Part shown: positions 23,100 through 35,205 of the stretch, one piece after another
Layout of the letters: the number at the start of each line of letters is the position of its first letter
How positions within the stretch are numbered: position 1 is the first letter of the stretch
DNA from: Dolomedes plantarius
Lineage: Eukaryota; Arthropoda; Arachnida; Araneae; Dolomedidae
Length of the DNA: 64,000 nt
Reading direction: 5' to 3'
Assembly: GCA_907164885.2 (NCBI GenBank)
Contig: OU015503.1
Location: 68,155,068 to 68,219,067, forward strand
The notes under the pieces: model-generated
What the model was told of the DNA's origin: nothing
The model's input: only the letters and a program-made list of their open reading frames with translations
The model's database searches: none
Translations under genes and position numbers: made by a program

Positions 23100-24625
23100 A
23101 ATGTCTCAAATGACCCGATTTTAATCTCAGATTTCTAAGCACTATATAAACATCTAAACCAAATCACTCAGCATATCAATAGTATATTGTCTTTCCTATT
23201 TTCATATCAGTGGCAACATTGATATGAAAATAGGAAACATCATCTACTTATTTCCATTTGAATCTTTCACCGATTCAAATGTCAGATTTCTAAGCATTAT
23301 ATAAAAATCTAAACCTAATGACTCAGCATATCATTAGTTCATCGTCATTCCTATTTCCTTATAAATGGCAACATTGATCATCTTCTTATTTCCATTTGAA
23401 TCTCTCACCGATTTTAATCTCTGATTTCTAAGCACAATAAAAAAATATAAACCAAAGCACTTAGAATATCAATAGTTTATTATCATTCCTATTTCCATAT
23501 AAATGGCAACACTGTTCATCTTCCTATTCCCACTTAAATTTCTCACCGATTTTAATCTCAAATTTCTAAGCACCATAAAAATTCTGAACCAAATCAGTCA
23601 GCATATAAGCCCGGCCCATGTACTGTAGTTACCACTACTCCTCCTGAAGCTCGGCATATCAATAGTTTATTGTCTTTCCTATTCTCATATAAATGGCAAC
23701 ATGGTTCATCTACATATTTCCATTTGAAACTCTCACCGATTTTAATCTTAGATTTCTAAACACCATATAAAAATCGAAACCAAAGCACTCAGAATATCAA
23801 TAGTTTATCGTCATTCCTATTTCCATATAAATGGCAATATTGTACATCTTATTTCCATTTGAATGTCTCACCGATTTTAATCTCAGATTTCTAAGCACCA
23901 TATAAAAATCTAAACCAAATCACTCAGCATATGAATAGTACCTCGTGTTTCCCAGTTCTATACATATGGCAACATTGTTCCTCTACTTTTTTCCGTTTGA
24001 AACTCCGACCGATTCTAACTTAGATTTCTAACTACGATACGAAAAAAAATAAACAAACAAGAATTATTTATAATATCAGTGGTGTCTCGTCTTTAATACA
24101 TCTTTAATTTAAAAAAAAATTAACCAGAATTACTTAGAATATCAGAGGTGTCTAGTCTTTCCTACTTCTATAACTATGGTAACATTGTGCATCTACTCAT
24201 TACCGTATGAATCATCAACCAATTCTAATCTCAGATTTCTTACTACGATACAAAAAAAAAAAGAATAAACTAGAATTCCGTAGATAATATGTGGTGTCTG
24301 GTATACATATGGCAACATTTTTCATCTACTTATTTCCGTATGAAGCCCCGACTGATTCTAATTTTAGATGTCAATAGGACCATAGGAAAATGGGATCCAA
24401 CTGCAATTCCTGGGCCACGCCCTCTATTGCAGACTTTCCGATGATAAGCAGAGGGGAACCAATAGATGTCGAACTGCGATACAAACTAATGAACCAGAAA
24501 TACTTGGAATATCAGTGGTGTCTTGTCTTTCCCATTTTCATACATATGGCAACATTTTTCATCTACTTAATTCTGTAAGAAGGTCCGACCGATTCTAATC
24601 TTAGAAAACTTTCTACGGACAGACA
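23100..24625. repeat. Approximately 137-bp satellite array, about 10 units with insertions
   Basis: GATTTCTAAGCAC(C)ATATAAA recurs at about 23130, 23285, 23423, 23561, 23751, 23886 and 24023, and in degraded form at 24233 and 24367. Other unit landmarks are CAATAGTTTAT and CATATAAATGGCAACATTG. Spacing is 135-155 bp except where extra sequence interrupts units (about 23605-23655 and 24375-24480). The last units are strongly diverged. The array ends 40-50 bp before the read-through stop of the transmembrane exon. Confidence 0.9.
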
Positions 24626-24662
24626 TTATATATATATATATATAATTAGGATCACTCAATTC

Positions 24663-24769
24663 TTATATCGTTAAGTACGGATCAACAACGACCACTGGAA
24701 CTTCCTTATGATCTTCTCTCGTATTCGGTAAACGGGTATTACACAAACAACTTAATTTCGAAATCTTAC
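24663..24769 (-). CDS. Possible read-through tail of the transmembrane exon (alternative C-terminus)
   Basis: If the GTAAGA donor after the transmembrane exon is not used, the frame stays open for about 34 more codons: a Cys-containing stretch (KLSCLCNTRLPNTRE), then DHKEVPVVVVDPYLTI and a TAA stop at 24663-24665. The segment is less AT-rich than the flanking intron, and the C-terminus LTI would fit a class II PDZ ligand (hydrophobic-x-hydrophobic). Against it: the splice donor is excellent, and no AATAAA was seen on the minus strand within about 100 bp downstream. It could be an alternative last exon, an unspliced artefact or chance. Confidence 0.3.
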
Positions 24770-24895
24770 CTTTACGCCGCCTTCTGGTTCGTAGCCTGAC
24801 AATAATGGCAATGACGATGAAGAGGATGAACAGAGCGGATACAATTCCAATCAAGATACCCAACATTGGACTTAGAGCTGGTTCGTCTTCCTCAG
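24770..24895 (-). CDS. Sidestep-like protein, transmembrane exon
   Basis: This 126-bp exon supplies the juxtamembrane linker AEEDEPALSP, a hydrophobic helix of about 23 residues beginning MLGILIGIVSALFILFIVIA, and a basic stop-transfer RLRTRRRRK, so the protein is a type I membrane protein. The acceptor is ATATTATAG|CTGAG (AG at 24896-24897). The donor is AAAG|GTAAGA, a near-perfect consensus. Start and end are both phase 1, so it joins the FN3 exon in frame: ...PAERH-T-A-EEDEP.... In Sidestep-family proteins the last FN3 domain is followed directly by such a linker and helix, which supports adjacency of the two exons in the mRNA despite 34 kb between them. Local base composition is much less AT-rich than its surroundings, as expected for coding DNA. 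Confidence 0.85.
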
Positions 24896-25214
24896 CTATA
24901 ATATAAGAAAGAGACATAAGTTTGAGTAATCAAAAATAAACGATGGAGTTAGATATCACTTATAACGATAGTTACATAGAACGTTTGAGTATTCTAAAGC
25001 AGTATTCTAAAGCGTCAAAATTGTACCCTCTGAGACACTTTTGAACGCCAAATTAGGAATGGAATAATCTGTCACGAACGCTTTTAAAGTTGAAAGTATG
25101 TGACGGAAAAATACGTCTCAAATGCTGAGAGGGTCTAAGGATATTTATAATTGAATATCCCATACTTGATCGTGAATTAAAGTGAGATATTTTCATCTTG
25201 ACCATTGTCTATGA

Positions 25215-25648
25215 CAGTGGTTTCCATCTGGTAGTACACGAGAGTATTTGACGTGGTACGCAGAAGGGTTATCAGAGCTAGTATTTGTGGAAAACAAGAC
25301 TTAAGATAAAAGATAAGCAATATTCAACCTGACATAGAAGCTCTAATAAGAAATAAGCATAAACTACAGTAAGTTTCTCATAAAGCCTCCTCATAAAGAC
25401 TAGTGTTGGGAAATTGTATTTTCCCTTTGTTAAAAACAATAACGTATAAACGACCCTTTCTAGTTTTGTGAATTTATTTTCTGTATTTTGTTTTGTTTAT
25501 ACTGATAAATGCATTTTGTAAAGTTATTCATATGTGTATAGAATTTATTTGATCTTTCCTCAAAGAGCTATAACATAACCAGGGGTACGCCACGACCCTA
25601 CAAAGTTCTCAGCTGGTACTCACGTATGAAAGAGGTTGGGAATCATTG
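25215..25648. mobile_element. Non-autonomous hAT element with perfect 8-bp target duplication
   Basis: The left end is CAGTGGTTTCC; the right end, reverse-complemented, is CAATGATTCCCAACC. GTCTATGA flanks both sides (25207-25214 and 25649-25656). 434 bp, no transposase. Ends and 8-bp duplication are diagnostic of hAT elements. The element and its right flank recur at 27581-28640. Confidence 0.85.
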
Positions 25649-25950
25649 GTCTATGAAATTCGGAAAGAAATTAATCTGTATTTAAATTTGTGGGGTTAAT
25701 ACACTTATGTGATTAACTTAATTTCGATATGTATGATTTTTTTACAGTAATTATGAGTTGTTTTTTTTTTACCCTAGAGTCCAACATGACATTTCTAACT
25801 TTAAATAGTTGCGCGAAGAGGTCAAATGGAATGAAACAGAGTTTTTACGTCCGTTATCACATCGTGATTTATATGTCATGGTGTACCTCACACTTAATTA
25901 CTTATTTACAGTTGGTGACAACACAAGGAAACCGATGCGATAAATAAATA
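25649..25950. repeat. Duplicated flank of hAT element, copy 1
   Basis: About 300 bp (TCTATGAAATTCGGAAAGAA, then TTAACTTAATTTCGATATGT, then AACATGACATTTCTAACTTT) that also follows the second hAT copy at 28327-28640. The duplication therefore included host or older repeat DNA, not just the transposon. Confidence 0.8.
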
Positions 25951-26435
25951 TTAAGGGAAATGTAAGTACATTGTATTATTTTAGATTTTGTCAGGGGATT
26001 TCCCAATGAATAAGTCCCATGGTGGGATAAAGGTTAATGAATATTTTTTTACTATATGAGAAAGCTAATTTTGTGAAAATATGATAAATAAAATTTTAAG
26101 AACTTCTTTGTAAAATGCATTAATTTAAATCACGCTCTTTTAGTGGCATAACGTACTCAATATAAAAACATTGCAACTTACGTTATTGCTTTATTATTTT
26201 GGAAAACTGCTTATTTTTCTACACGAGTAATTTCTTTTGACGAGCTCTATGAAGTCAATAGCCGGGCTGATTTGTATTTTAACTGACATAACAGATCAAT
26301 CCCTCAAAACTCTATATTAATACACAAGGTCTCCAGAATGGTAATTCTATTGAGCAGATAAAAGAACAGAAATACCTGCAAATATAAAGTATATTTATCT
26401 TATTTTACCTTTGACCAATGTATACTTTACGGAGT
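25951..26435. other. No recognised feature
   Basis: AT-rich intronic sequence. Confidence 0.5.
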
Positions 26436-26784
26436 GCTCGAGGAAGCCTGGGGGTAGCGCATCCGATTTCGGTGCTGAGGGTGCCCGGATCGAATCTCAA
26501 CAAGCTCCATTATATACCTCCGTGTCTAGGCTGGACACGTTAAATACGAAGACTGGAAAGTCCCTCTATGAGGTCATAAAGGGTGGGGAGGGTACAATCC
26601 CCCCCCCCCCGATGTTGCTCCTGGGGGATGTTCGTTCAAAATTCCGGTGGCTCCTGGCTAAATCGGACTCCAACCCTTGTGGTGCCAGTATAAACGGGGA
26701 CCCGCATCCCTCAGCCCGCTAACCTCTATGGACCTGGTCTGGAATAATTTTCAGCCGGGGGCAGTAGAAACAACAGCAACAAAT
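26436..26784 (+). mobile_element. tRNA-derived SINE family 1, full-length copy
   Basis: The head GCTCGAGGAAGCCTGGGGGT..AGCGC gives an A-box region, and GAGGGTGCCCGGATCGAAT the B-box region. The body has CACGTTAAATACGAAGACTG, AAGTCCCTCTATGAGGTCAT, a C-run (26600-26610) and GGACCTGGTCTGGAATAA; the tail is AAACAACAGCAACAA. About 349 bp. Five copies in the window share this order. Confidence 0.85.
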
Positions 26785-27580
26785 TTTTCGGGGACTGCTT
26801 TAGGGAAGAAATGTAGTCTATTCGCAAGAATGTGTATACTTAGTAATCCAGACAAGACAATTTAACTGACGTCAAAGCTTTGGTCTTCAAATTCAGAGAT
26901 ATTGTTGGAGTGCCACGGAATAATTATATTTCGAACTGCAAGCAACCAAATCAGAGGAAAGTTGCAAAATTTTTCAAAGCCTTTTTATTCTCACTTTTTA
27001 CCTTATTCGTGGAAAAGATATAATGCGTTGGCTATTATTAAAAAAAGAACTTCATTTAGCGACTCTCTTTCTTCTTTACTAATATGGGGAAACGTTTATC
27101 TCGTGTATTATTTAAACCCTGGGGAGTTTAGTTCACGACGTATTGTCCTGTCTAATCTCACTCAAATTCTTCATACTTTTCAAACCAACCAAACAAATTA
27201 TTTTGTAAATATAAGCACCCCAAAAGTACCCAGTAACCCTGGACTTCAGTTCCATCTTTGTGATGAGCCCCTCAGCAAGACAAAACCTATAGGAATTGGA
27301 GAAGGGGTTGAACCCAGAAAACCTTGGCAGCTATGTCACGCCCCATCCAGTACAATGCAACCGATGGTCACACGGAGTGAAAATAAATCTAAGTTAGGAA
27401 TATTTCTAAACTTTTTCTGGACACCGATAAAGTGCAGTCAGCCCAATCAACAATAGAAAGAAATTTCCGGTATCATGAATCATGGTGAAATATTTAGTGT
27501 GCTTAAAGATGATAAAATGACAGTGCACGCCCTAGTGGGAAGAGCCATTAACGCCTACTAAGTTCTTTAATTGTCTGACT
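26785..27580. other. Open region without recognised gene
   Basis: The plus frame is open for 184 codons (26902-27456), the longest non-repeat frame in the window. It has no ATG near its start (it begins TTG), no recognised domain, and only weak hydrophobic stretches. A GGGTTCAACCCC palindrome at about 27309-27320 could be a decayed Pol III B box. I do not support a gene here. Confidence 0.35.
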
Positions 27581-28326
27581 CAGTGATTCCCAACTGGTAG
27601 TACGCTAGAGTATTTGTACGCTCATGTGTTCATTAATAATAGGTACAATGGGCTAGTTTTCTTGCCTGTACGCCCTGCAATCGGAAGTTACGCGTGAGTC
27701 ATCCCTGTTTGTTGAACTCTAGTCACATATCAATCGCAGCGCGGAGGTGACACGTACAGTGTGCTGTGTGTATTGATGTTATAAATAGTTCGTTGTTATA
27801 ATCAAAAAGGTCTAGTTCTTAATTGAACACTAGGTAACTGTGGATCGTGCTTTGGTGTTATTTTTGCTCTCAGCTTGGATAATAATTTTTGTGCAAGCTT
27901 AAGTTTGGGATGTGTAATTAAAACATTTCTATAATCAAATATGAAGAAGCAAGTGGGGGAATAGACTGAGCTTGGAAAACAACTTAACAGATTAAAGATA
28001 AGCTCTATTGAAACTGACAAAGAAGCAAGTTTCAACAGCAATAACAGAAAGATTCTCATTAAGCCTCCTAATAAACACATTTCATTGTTGGGAAATTGCA
28101 ATGGACATTTGTTAATAACAATTACGTATAAACTTCTTTTTTTAGTTTTATGGATTTATTTTCTGTATCTAATTTTATTTATACTTAAATACATTTTGTA
28201 AAGTTCTTCATAGGTGTATAAAATTTATTTGACACCCCTAAAAAAGTTCTAACATAACCAGCGGTATGCCACGACCCTACAAATTTCTTAGGTGTACTCA
28301 GGTATAAAAAAGGTTCGAAAACACTG
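27581..28326. mobile_element. hAT element, longer relative of the 25215 copy
   Basis: The left end is CAGTGATTCCCAACTGGTAG and the right end, inverted, CAGTGTTTTCGAACC. The right 350 bp is similar to 25300-25648 (GCCTCCTAATAAACAC, TTGGGAAATTG, ACATAACCAGCGGTATGCCA). The interior at 27640-27950 is additional to the shorter copy. Flanks do not match each other (GTCTGACT and ATCTATGA), but the right one matches the duplication site of the 25215 copy at 7 of 8 bases, consistent with a segmental duplication rather than independent insertion. Confidence 0.7.
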
Positions 28327-28680
28327 ATCTATGATATTCAGAAAGAAAGTAATCTGAATTTCAATTTGCTGGGTAAATACACTGAGATTAACTTAATTTT
28401 GATATGTACAATTTTTTAGAGTAATTATGAGATTTTTATCCCAGTGTCTAACATGACATTTCTATCTTTAAACAATTTCACGAATATGTCACATGGAGTG
28501 AAACATGGTTTTTACGCCAGTTACATCAGACCCTACAAAGTTCTCAGGTGGTTCTCAAATATAAAAAGTTTGGGAACAACTGGTTTAACTGATATGTCAT
28601 CGGGTGTGTGTGATGGGTGTGTCCATCAGGTGTTCACATATTTAAAGTTGAGCACTGCTCAAGTTTAAATATCTGAGCAC
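28327..28680. repeat. Duplicated flank of hAT element, copy 2, with extra hAT end
   Basis: The counterpart of 25649-25950. It contains an additional hAT right-end fragment at about 28526-28582 (CCCTACAAAGTTCTCAGGTG ... GTTTGGGAACAACTG) absent from copy 1. Confidence 0.7.
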
Positions 28681-28930
28681 TGCTCAAGGAGCAGTCTTCT
28701 GGATGGAACCAGTGTATTATTTAATATTCAATGTTTAAAACATGTCGTTTTAATTCCTAAATTATGGTATAAAGGCAAATAATTAAAAGATCGATCTCTC
28801 TCGTCTTAATCTATTCAATTTTTTGTGTATTTGAGAGAAATAATAGAATCTTATAGAGGTAATTAAACATTATATAAAAATTTGCCGAAAAACGCTATAG
28901 ATTTGTGCTAATTTTATATATATATATATA

Positions 28931-30610
28931 TGTGGTGCTGATAATTAATAGTTTATTAAATAATTAACGTTTTATTTAATATCGGGTGTTGAGATAATTA
29001 AATTAGTAAAGTAAACAATTAAATGTTAATAACGGTTGTGCTTTTTTATAGATTTATTAATCCTCTGCTAAAGGTTTTGATGGTTAAACTTGTGGTGATC
29101 AAATATAAATTGATTTGATTAATGTCATCGCATTTGGAGAATAGTGCGCAAATTTCTCTGAATGTTTTGACATTGTGAAGAATTAAGTTGAAATAGATCA
29201 TCACGTTATACATTATTGTTAAAATATTGATAAATTTATAAACTTTGTAAATGGGTGGTACGTATTTTTGGCTAGTGAATTTTACTTCAAAGGTTGAAGA
29301 AATCTAGATAAAGGGTAAAAGTTTTAGAAATATTCATTGTTTTACTTTCTTTCCCTAAAACTGAGTTTGTGCCTAGCAACAGCCTTCGGTCGCTATCTTT
29401 TGCTGGCCACTGTCCTTGGTAATTTGATATGCCCGGTCTTCGCCATTTCTTCGTGATGCACAACCAAGGCCCCCCACCCCCCCCGAGCCAGAGAGCAGAA
29501 AGGATTAGAATACCAGAACGTGCGGAAGAATTCATCGTCGGGTGGATGACCAGGGCGCCGTGAATTAATTTTAATCAACAAGAACGAGAGGGGGAGGTGA
29601 ATACCTTCCCCCTCATTTCTATTATTTGCAATTCATGGAGCGCCGACGGACTACTTTGTATGGAAGCTGATTTCACGCGACTGATGCAAGTGGTGACAAG
29701 GTGCTAAGTCGGGAGCGCGGGAGTTTGGAAAAAGCATTTTTTTTCTGGATCCTGCACTGATGGCGAGGGAGCTTGGGACCCGGGCTTGGGCCGTCCGGCT
29801 TTCGGCCTAAGGACGATGGCCACGGGTGAATTTCTTTCTTTTCCTTTCTTTCTGTTATTTAAATACTATCCCTAAATTCCCTCCTTTTTGAAAGCTGCAG
29901 CAGAATCATTAAGATTCAATTTAAGTTTTAAATATATTAATTATTTTAAATTACTCATAGAATAATTAAGTTTTTTTTATTTATTCACCAGCCACTTCAT
30001 TTTGATTCATTGGAATTTTCATTTTGTTTATTTGATCGTGTTGAGATGATATAAATGTTGGTTTTACAGCAAATGCATTTTTAATAATTGAATTTGGTAT
30101 GTCGGAAATATGTTGAGTAGAACTTGATTACAAGTTTGATGGTTATAATGTCAGTGAAATTGTTAATAAATTGTTATATTTAGGTTGTAAAGTTGTGTCA
30201 TGTCGGTCCTTGCCTTTCAGTTAAATTTCTAATTTTAAGCTTAGGTTTTTATTTCAGCAGAGTTGAAATTTTGAGGTTTTTTCTTTTAGGTGAAGTAAAT
30301 TTTATTTTTAGGTATACTCCATTGTTAGAGAGGTAATTCCAGTTGATTTAATTTCATTTTTCTTTGCTCATTAATCACCACAGTGATGCAACAGTAAGTC
30401 GAACCAGTTTTCATAATTAATTTTGGGTTATTGCTACACACAACGCACGTCTTTAAAATGTACTAACCACTATGGCATATTGAAGTAAATTTAATTGAAA
30501 CTAAATATTAACTGTAAATTGAAGTAAGTAATTGTTAAGAGTATCCTAACTTTAATTAGTAATTAATATTTAAAGCTTTAAATTAACCCACCACAACTTC
30601 GTCGCCACAC
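28931..30610 (+). mobile_element. Candidate long solo LTR with GC-rich core
   Basis: It begins TGTGGTGCTG immediately after a TA tract and ends CGTCGCCACA immediately before a CA/TA tract. The short inverted ends TGTGG/CCACA and the length of about 1680 bp resemble the 1646-bp solo LTR at 45050. The middle (29350-29830) is distinctly GC-richer than its surroundings. A clean 5-bp target duplication cannot be read because both flanks are simple repeats. An alternative is a GC-rich non-coding exon or enhancer. Confidence 0.35.
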
Positions 30611-30617
30611 ACACATT

Positions 30618-30637
30618 ATATATATATATATATATAT
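30618..30637. repeat. Short (TA)n tract
   Basis: TA repeat at the right edge of the LTR candidate. Confidence 0.85.
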
Positions 30638-32716
30638 GTAATCTGTACTTTGACGACAGTTGGAAACTATAGATTTTTTTTAAATACATTTCCTGCATGG
30701 TTTACATGAAAATATGCAGTTTTTGTCTTTGTATATTATGATATTCGAGATTTAAAATATGTCTATGTATAAAAGAAGAGTGTATAAACTATGGAACAAC
30801 TAAATGAAAGAATACTGAAATTATAGAATACTTTAATGTGTAAGTAAGGAATAATTTTAGAGGTATTTCGAAATAAAACTCAGTACTTTTTCTACATAAT
30901 TCAAAGGGTCTTAATTTTATAACTGTTTACGAAGAGTCCAGTATACTAAGTGATTCCTGTACATAGTACATACCCAATTTTGTGATAATGTTTCTTTGAA
31001 ATTCGATGATTAATTAATACTTCTTTTCCATTTATATATGTATGAAAGTATCCACTTATTTATAAATAAAGTATGGCTTTATAAAACAATTTAATAGTTA
31101 AAATCTGCTCTTTCTACGATAGCTAAAATGTTTAAATTTTTAAATTATTTAGAAAGTACATAAATTTTACAATTCTTGCTCGATTTATAAATGTAAAGCA
31201 TATCGATTTTTATCATAAATAAACTATCATTAAGTTTAAGGTGTACTATTACCTCCCGCTCATAAGTTAGAAAATAATCTAAAAGATTTATTTCGTATAA
31301 TTTGTTCAATTTTGGTATGCAAATATTATTTCAGAGTACACTTAAGTAATATCTACATTGGGAGAAATATTTGCTTTATCTAAATTCCCTTTAACTTTTA
31401 ATGTATTTAGCTTGTTTTTTTTTCTACAGTGAAAATGACAAATAGTGTTTTTCAATTTTCTTAAAAGTGTTGTTTAATTTTGACACTTCGCACATATTGG
31501 TAAATAAAATCAAATAAATAACGTATTTAATTAATATAATATTAAAGCAGAGAAGTAAATACAAAGAAATAGTGTAAGTAAACTCATGAAACCTCATATT
31601 TCCGCTAATCTTGTTAGTTAAATTCTTTCAATTTTCGATGCAAGGAAACATCCCGAATTGTTTGTATACACTGAGAAATGAAATGTAATTTCTTGATATA
31701 GTCTTTAAACCCGATCCATGAAAGCAACGCTTTAAAATTTTATAAATACCATTTCCATCATTGTATTTAGTTGTAAGATTTGGAACTCTTCTCAGAAATT
31801 TATAATATTATATATTAATACTTGTTTCTGCATTCTTGTTGCTCACACGACAGGAATTGAATTGAAATATTAATTTAATTCAGAGGAAATATTTTGTCTT
31901 AAAAGTAAATCTGCTTTGAAGAAAAATAATTCTGTGGCTATCGACTTTGGAGGCATAAAATATTTCTAGAGTTTAATCCTATTTACGGTACTGAAGTCAA
32001 CAAAACATACATTAAAAATATGAAAATTATGGCTGCATGTTGTTTTTATAGTTGTTGATGCCATTAGAAGCATATATTCTTTGATCAAAATCTCAAAATA
32101 TTACGTATTTTGTAATGAAGTTTGTTTCTAAAACTTCCATAGAAATCTATCTAAGACTACACTTAGAACTCTAAATTTAGAAAATGTTTCATTTAGAGAG
32201 CAGACATCTCCATTAGTTTTATTAAATTGGATTCACACTTCTGCCATGTGATTTACTGAAGGTAGGGAAAGCAATCATATTTATGTTAGTACGAAAAATA
32301 ATGTATGCGATATATTAATTTTAAGGTATGAAAATTTTTTTTTTCAGATTTTAATTGTGTAACTTTGTTTTGTCTTCAAAACTGTACAGAAAAAAAATTT
32401 AAAATAATCAGACAAATTGCACTTTACAATGATAATAATTTGTTGCACGTAATACATACGTGCAACAAAATTTAGGAACTGCATCCGAGATCTTAGCCTA
32501 CATCAGTGTATTTACTTTAAAAAATACTATATGGTCATCAGAGAGGAAGAAATTTAGTTCTGAAACGCATCTAAAGGGTTGTTCACATTACGTTCGCAAT
32601 GTTAGGGTTTCTCGTATCCAATTTTTTTTAACCCATCCTTACGATTTTCCGTGAAATTGTTAAGGCGTCACTCCGATTGGTTAAAATTATTTCTATGCAA
32701 GTAACGTTGACATTAA
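30638..32716. other. 2 kb of AT-rich intron, nothing recognised
   Basis: No tandem repeat, exon or complete element was seen. A GGGTTGTTCACATTACG at 32577 resembles the Harbinger-type end at 32717 and may be a decayed relative. Confidence 0.5.
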
Positions 32717-33598
32717 GGGCCTGTTCACATAGAAACCGCCAGTGTCATCGTTACTCATATTCAGAGCCTGACTAAGGCAGGGGCATAAGGGGCAGTTGCC
32801 CCGGGCCCCCACATCAAATAGAAAGTTTATTTTACGTTTCCTTCTTTAATGAACTTTTTAAAAACAAAATATCAGTACAGTGTAAAATCCGTCAGTTTTA
32901 TGTTAGCTTCTTCATTAATCTATCGTATGAACAAAAAATATCTATATTTCGTAAATCCATGGCTTTCTAGGGCGAAATTTAGCTGAATTCCGCCCTAATG
33001 TCAGCAAGGATATGAATTTTTCGCTGTTAGATGACAAAGTTAACAATCAGAAAACTGCATTTCGGAAACTTGTGAAAAGTTCACAAACTGCAGCGATATG
33101 ATTGTTAACTAGGTCATCTTAATCAAAACTGCGAAAAATTCAGTTGCATCGTGTTCAGTGGAATCTGTTGGATTTTCGCAACACTGGGAAATCACATTAA
33201 TCAATTATAAGTTGTATTCTCTCAAAAATCTCACAAATTTCAAATATTCTTTTGATTGATTAATTTCATAATACCTTTTTTTTTGGGGGGGGGGGCTTTA
33301 TAGCTATTTTAGGTTCTAGTCAGTTTTCTTGTTATATATCTATAATGAGGTGAAAAATTTAAATACCTCCATAAAATTCGGTTCTTCATTACTAAAGTAG
33401 TGAAGCAGAGGGGGGCCCCCAAAGAAGTTTTTGCCCCGGGCCCCAATTAGGCTAAGTCGGACCCTGCTCATATTGACATATTTTAAACCAATCACAAACC
33501 ATAACAATTTCCTAGTTGATCGTTAAGAAATTTGTAATTGTTAAATATATTTCAATACGAGTACCGCTGAAGCTGACGAATTCTCTGTGAACAGGCCC
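32717..33598. mobile_element. PIF/Harbinger-type MITE (outer element of a nest)
   Basis: The ends are GGGCCTGTTCACA(T/G)AGAA followed by further similarity to about 40 bp (left from 32717; right read inward from 33598). TAA flanks both sides (32714-32716 and 33599-33601), the 3-bp target typical of PIF/Harbinger. Without the inner insertion and its 8-bp duplication it is about 169 bp. No coding sequence. Confidence 0.85.
32762..33466. mobile_element. hAT element nested in the Harbinger-type MITE
   Basis: The left end is CAGAGCCTGACTAAGGCAGG and the right end, inverted, CAGGGTCCGACTTAGCCT. Near both ends is GCCCCGGGCCCC (32798-32811 and 33433-33445). CTCATATT is duplicated perfectly at 32754-32761 and 33467-33474. 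705 bp, non-autonomous. The exact duplication within the MITE proves the order of insertion. Confidence 0.9.
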
Positions 33599-33601
33599 TA
33601 A

Positions 33602-34989
33602 GGCTTAACTGGTTTCATGACCAACGGGACCCACAGGTGGGAGGGGATACCTACGTTTCGCAGAACACGCCCTCCAACTTAATTACTGCACAGAAATTTA
33701 ATTTTCGCGAAAGATGAAAATAAATTGGTTAATTTTTTTATTGGGTGCGGAATGTGATACAGGTGGTGTAATTTGGATATCTTCCTTTCTTAACACTGAA
33801 CAGTGGCACCCCTCAACTTAACTTAAAATAAGTTAAAACGTTATTAGAAGTTTAGTTAAAATAGGAAAATTGTAGAAAACTTTTAAGAAAGTTGGTTTTT
33901 TTCCACTTTTTGAAACTGTGAAATTGGAGATTCCGATTAATTCTTTAGCCTTAACATAGTTTTTAACAATAATATGATTCATAACGAAAATTCAATGCTA
34001 TATATTTTTTCTCATTTTATTTATATTAATTTTCTCATCGTATAACTTTTGAATACTGCTCAAACATCAATTCTATAGTTATTCAATTTTAAAAAGAAAC
34101 ATAATATTTTATATTTTAAGGACCGTTCGTCAGTCAAATAGCTGAGGAGGGCCCTAACTGAATTAAATTCGTGTTCCCCAAAAGTTAGAAGCATGCTACG
34201 CCTATGAGTCCTGAAGATGGTTTGTTGAAGATAGAACAAATGAAAACTGCATAAAACTTATTAGATATGCCTTGTGAGGGATTTCAGATTATTTATATCG
34301 TTTTAAATCTTGACAAATACCGAAAAATTCCATTTTGGGACAGACTTAATGTACAGATGTACAGGAGGTACGAAGACAGTACATAATAAAAATGCTAGTC
34401 TACGTTTGTAATTTCTATAGGAATATGTAGTTTGTGCAGTTTAGTTATTAAAACATCCCCAAGGTATGTAAAAGAAAAAAAAAGTGAATGTGGTGAAAAA
34501 ACCTAAACTTCTCAGAGCTGCTTTAAGACTAGACACGATTTTTCAAGTAGATGCCGAAGGATTTTTGTCTGGGAAAATGCTGCCACAACGGTACGAGTTC
34601 ACAAAAGTGAAGTCAAAGTTTTCTTTTTTTTTAAAGTTACAACGAATAAAATTATTATAAAAGCAGGGGCTAAAATATCCTACCAAAACAAGAATAATGA
34701 AACCCTGGTACCTTAGAAACGTACTTATTCACAGGGATCTAAGAATGAAACCCATTCGGCAACACATTAAAGATCTCTCATCTAACTTCTACAATAGATT
34801 ATATATATTTAATAAACAACGAAGAAATAGCTAACCTTCCCGACTACGACCCAAGGGAAAGCTATAGTCGTCCTAAGGCCACTTTGATTACTCACCCTGG
34901 TCGCCTTCCCCATTCTTAACTCTCCCTCCAACCTCTTATAAATTCTAAATTACAATTGCCGCCGCTTGTGGTTCTAAGCTATCATTTTT
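33602..34989. other. No supported feature
   Basis: AT-rich. A hAT-like pair of ends (CAGTGGCACCCC at 33801 and CATAGGCGTAGC, inverted, near 34206) was considered but the flanks do not match. Confidence 0.4.
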
Positions 34990-35173
34990 TGATTGATCGA
35001 CCTCAAGACTATCTTGATGATTTTCGCCGTAGTCAGCCACCGCTTTCGTCAGTTACCGTTTTTCATTTATTATTTTTTTTATATTTTTAAAAAAATTTTT
35101 TTTTTATAAATTTGCACATTAAATAGTTGTCAAATGTATATTTATTTACTTATTTTTTATTACTATTATTACT

Positions 35174-35205
<32 letters not shown>

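Noticed and set aside
33801..34207. Candidate hAT element (CAGTGGCACCCC ... GCTACGCCTATG)
   Set aside because: The ends are only loosely similar and the flanking octamers (ACACTGAA, AGTCCTGA) do not match.
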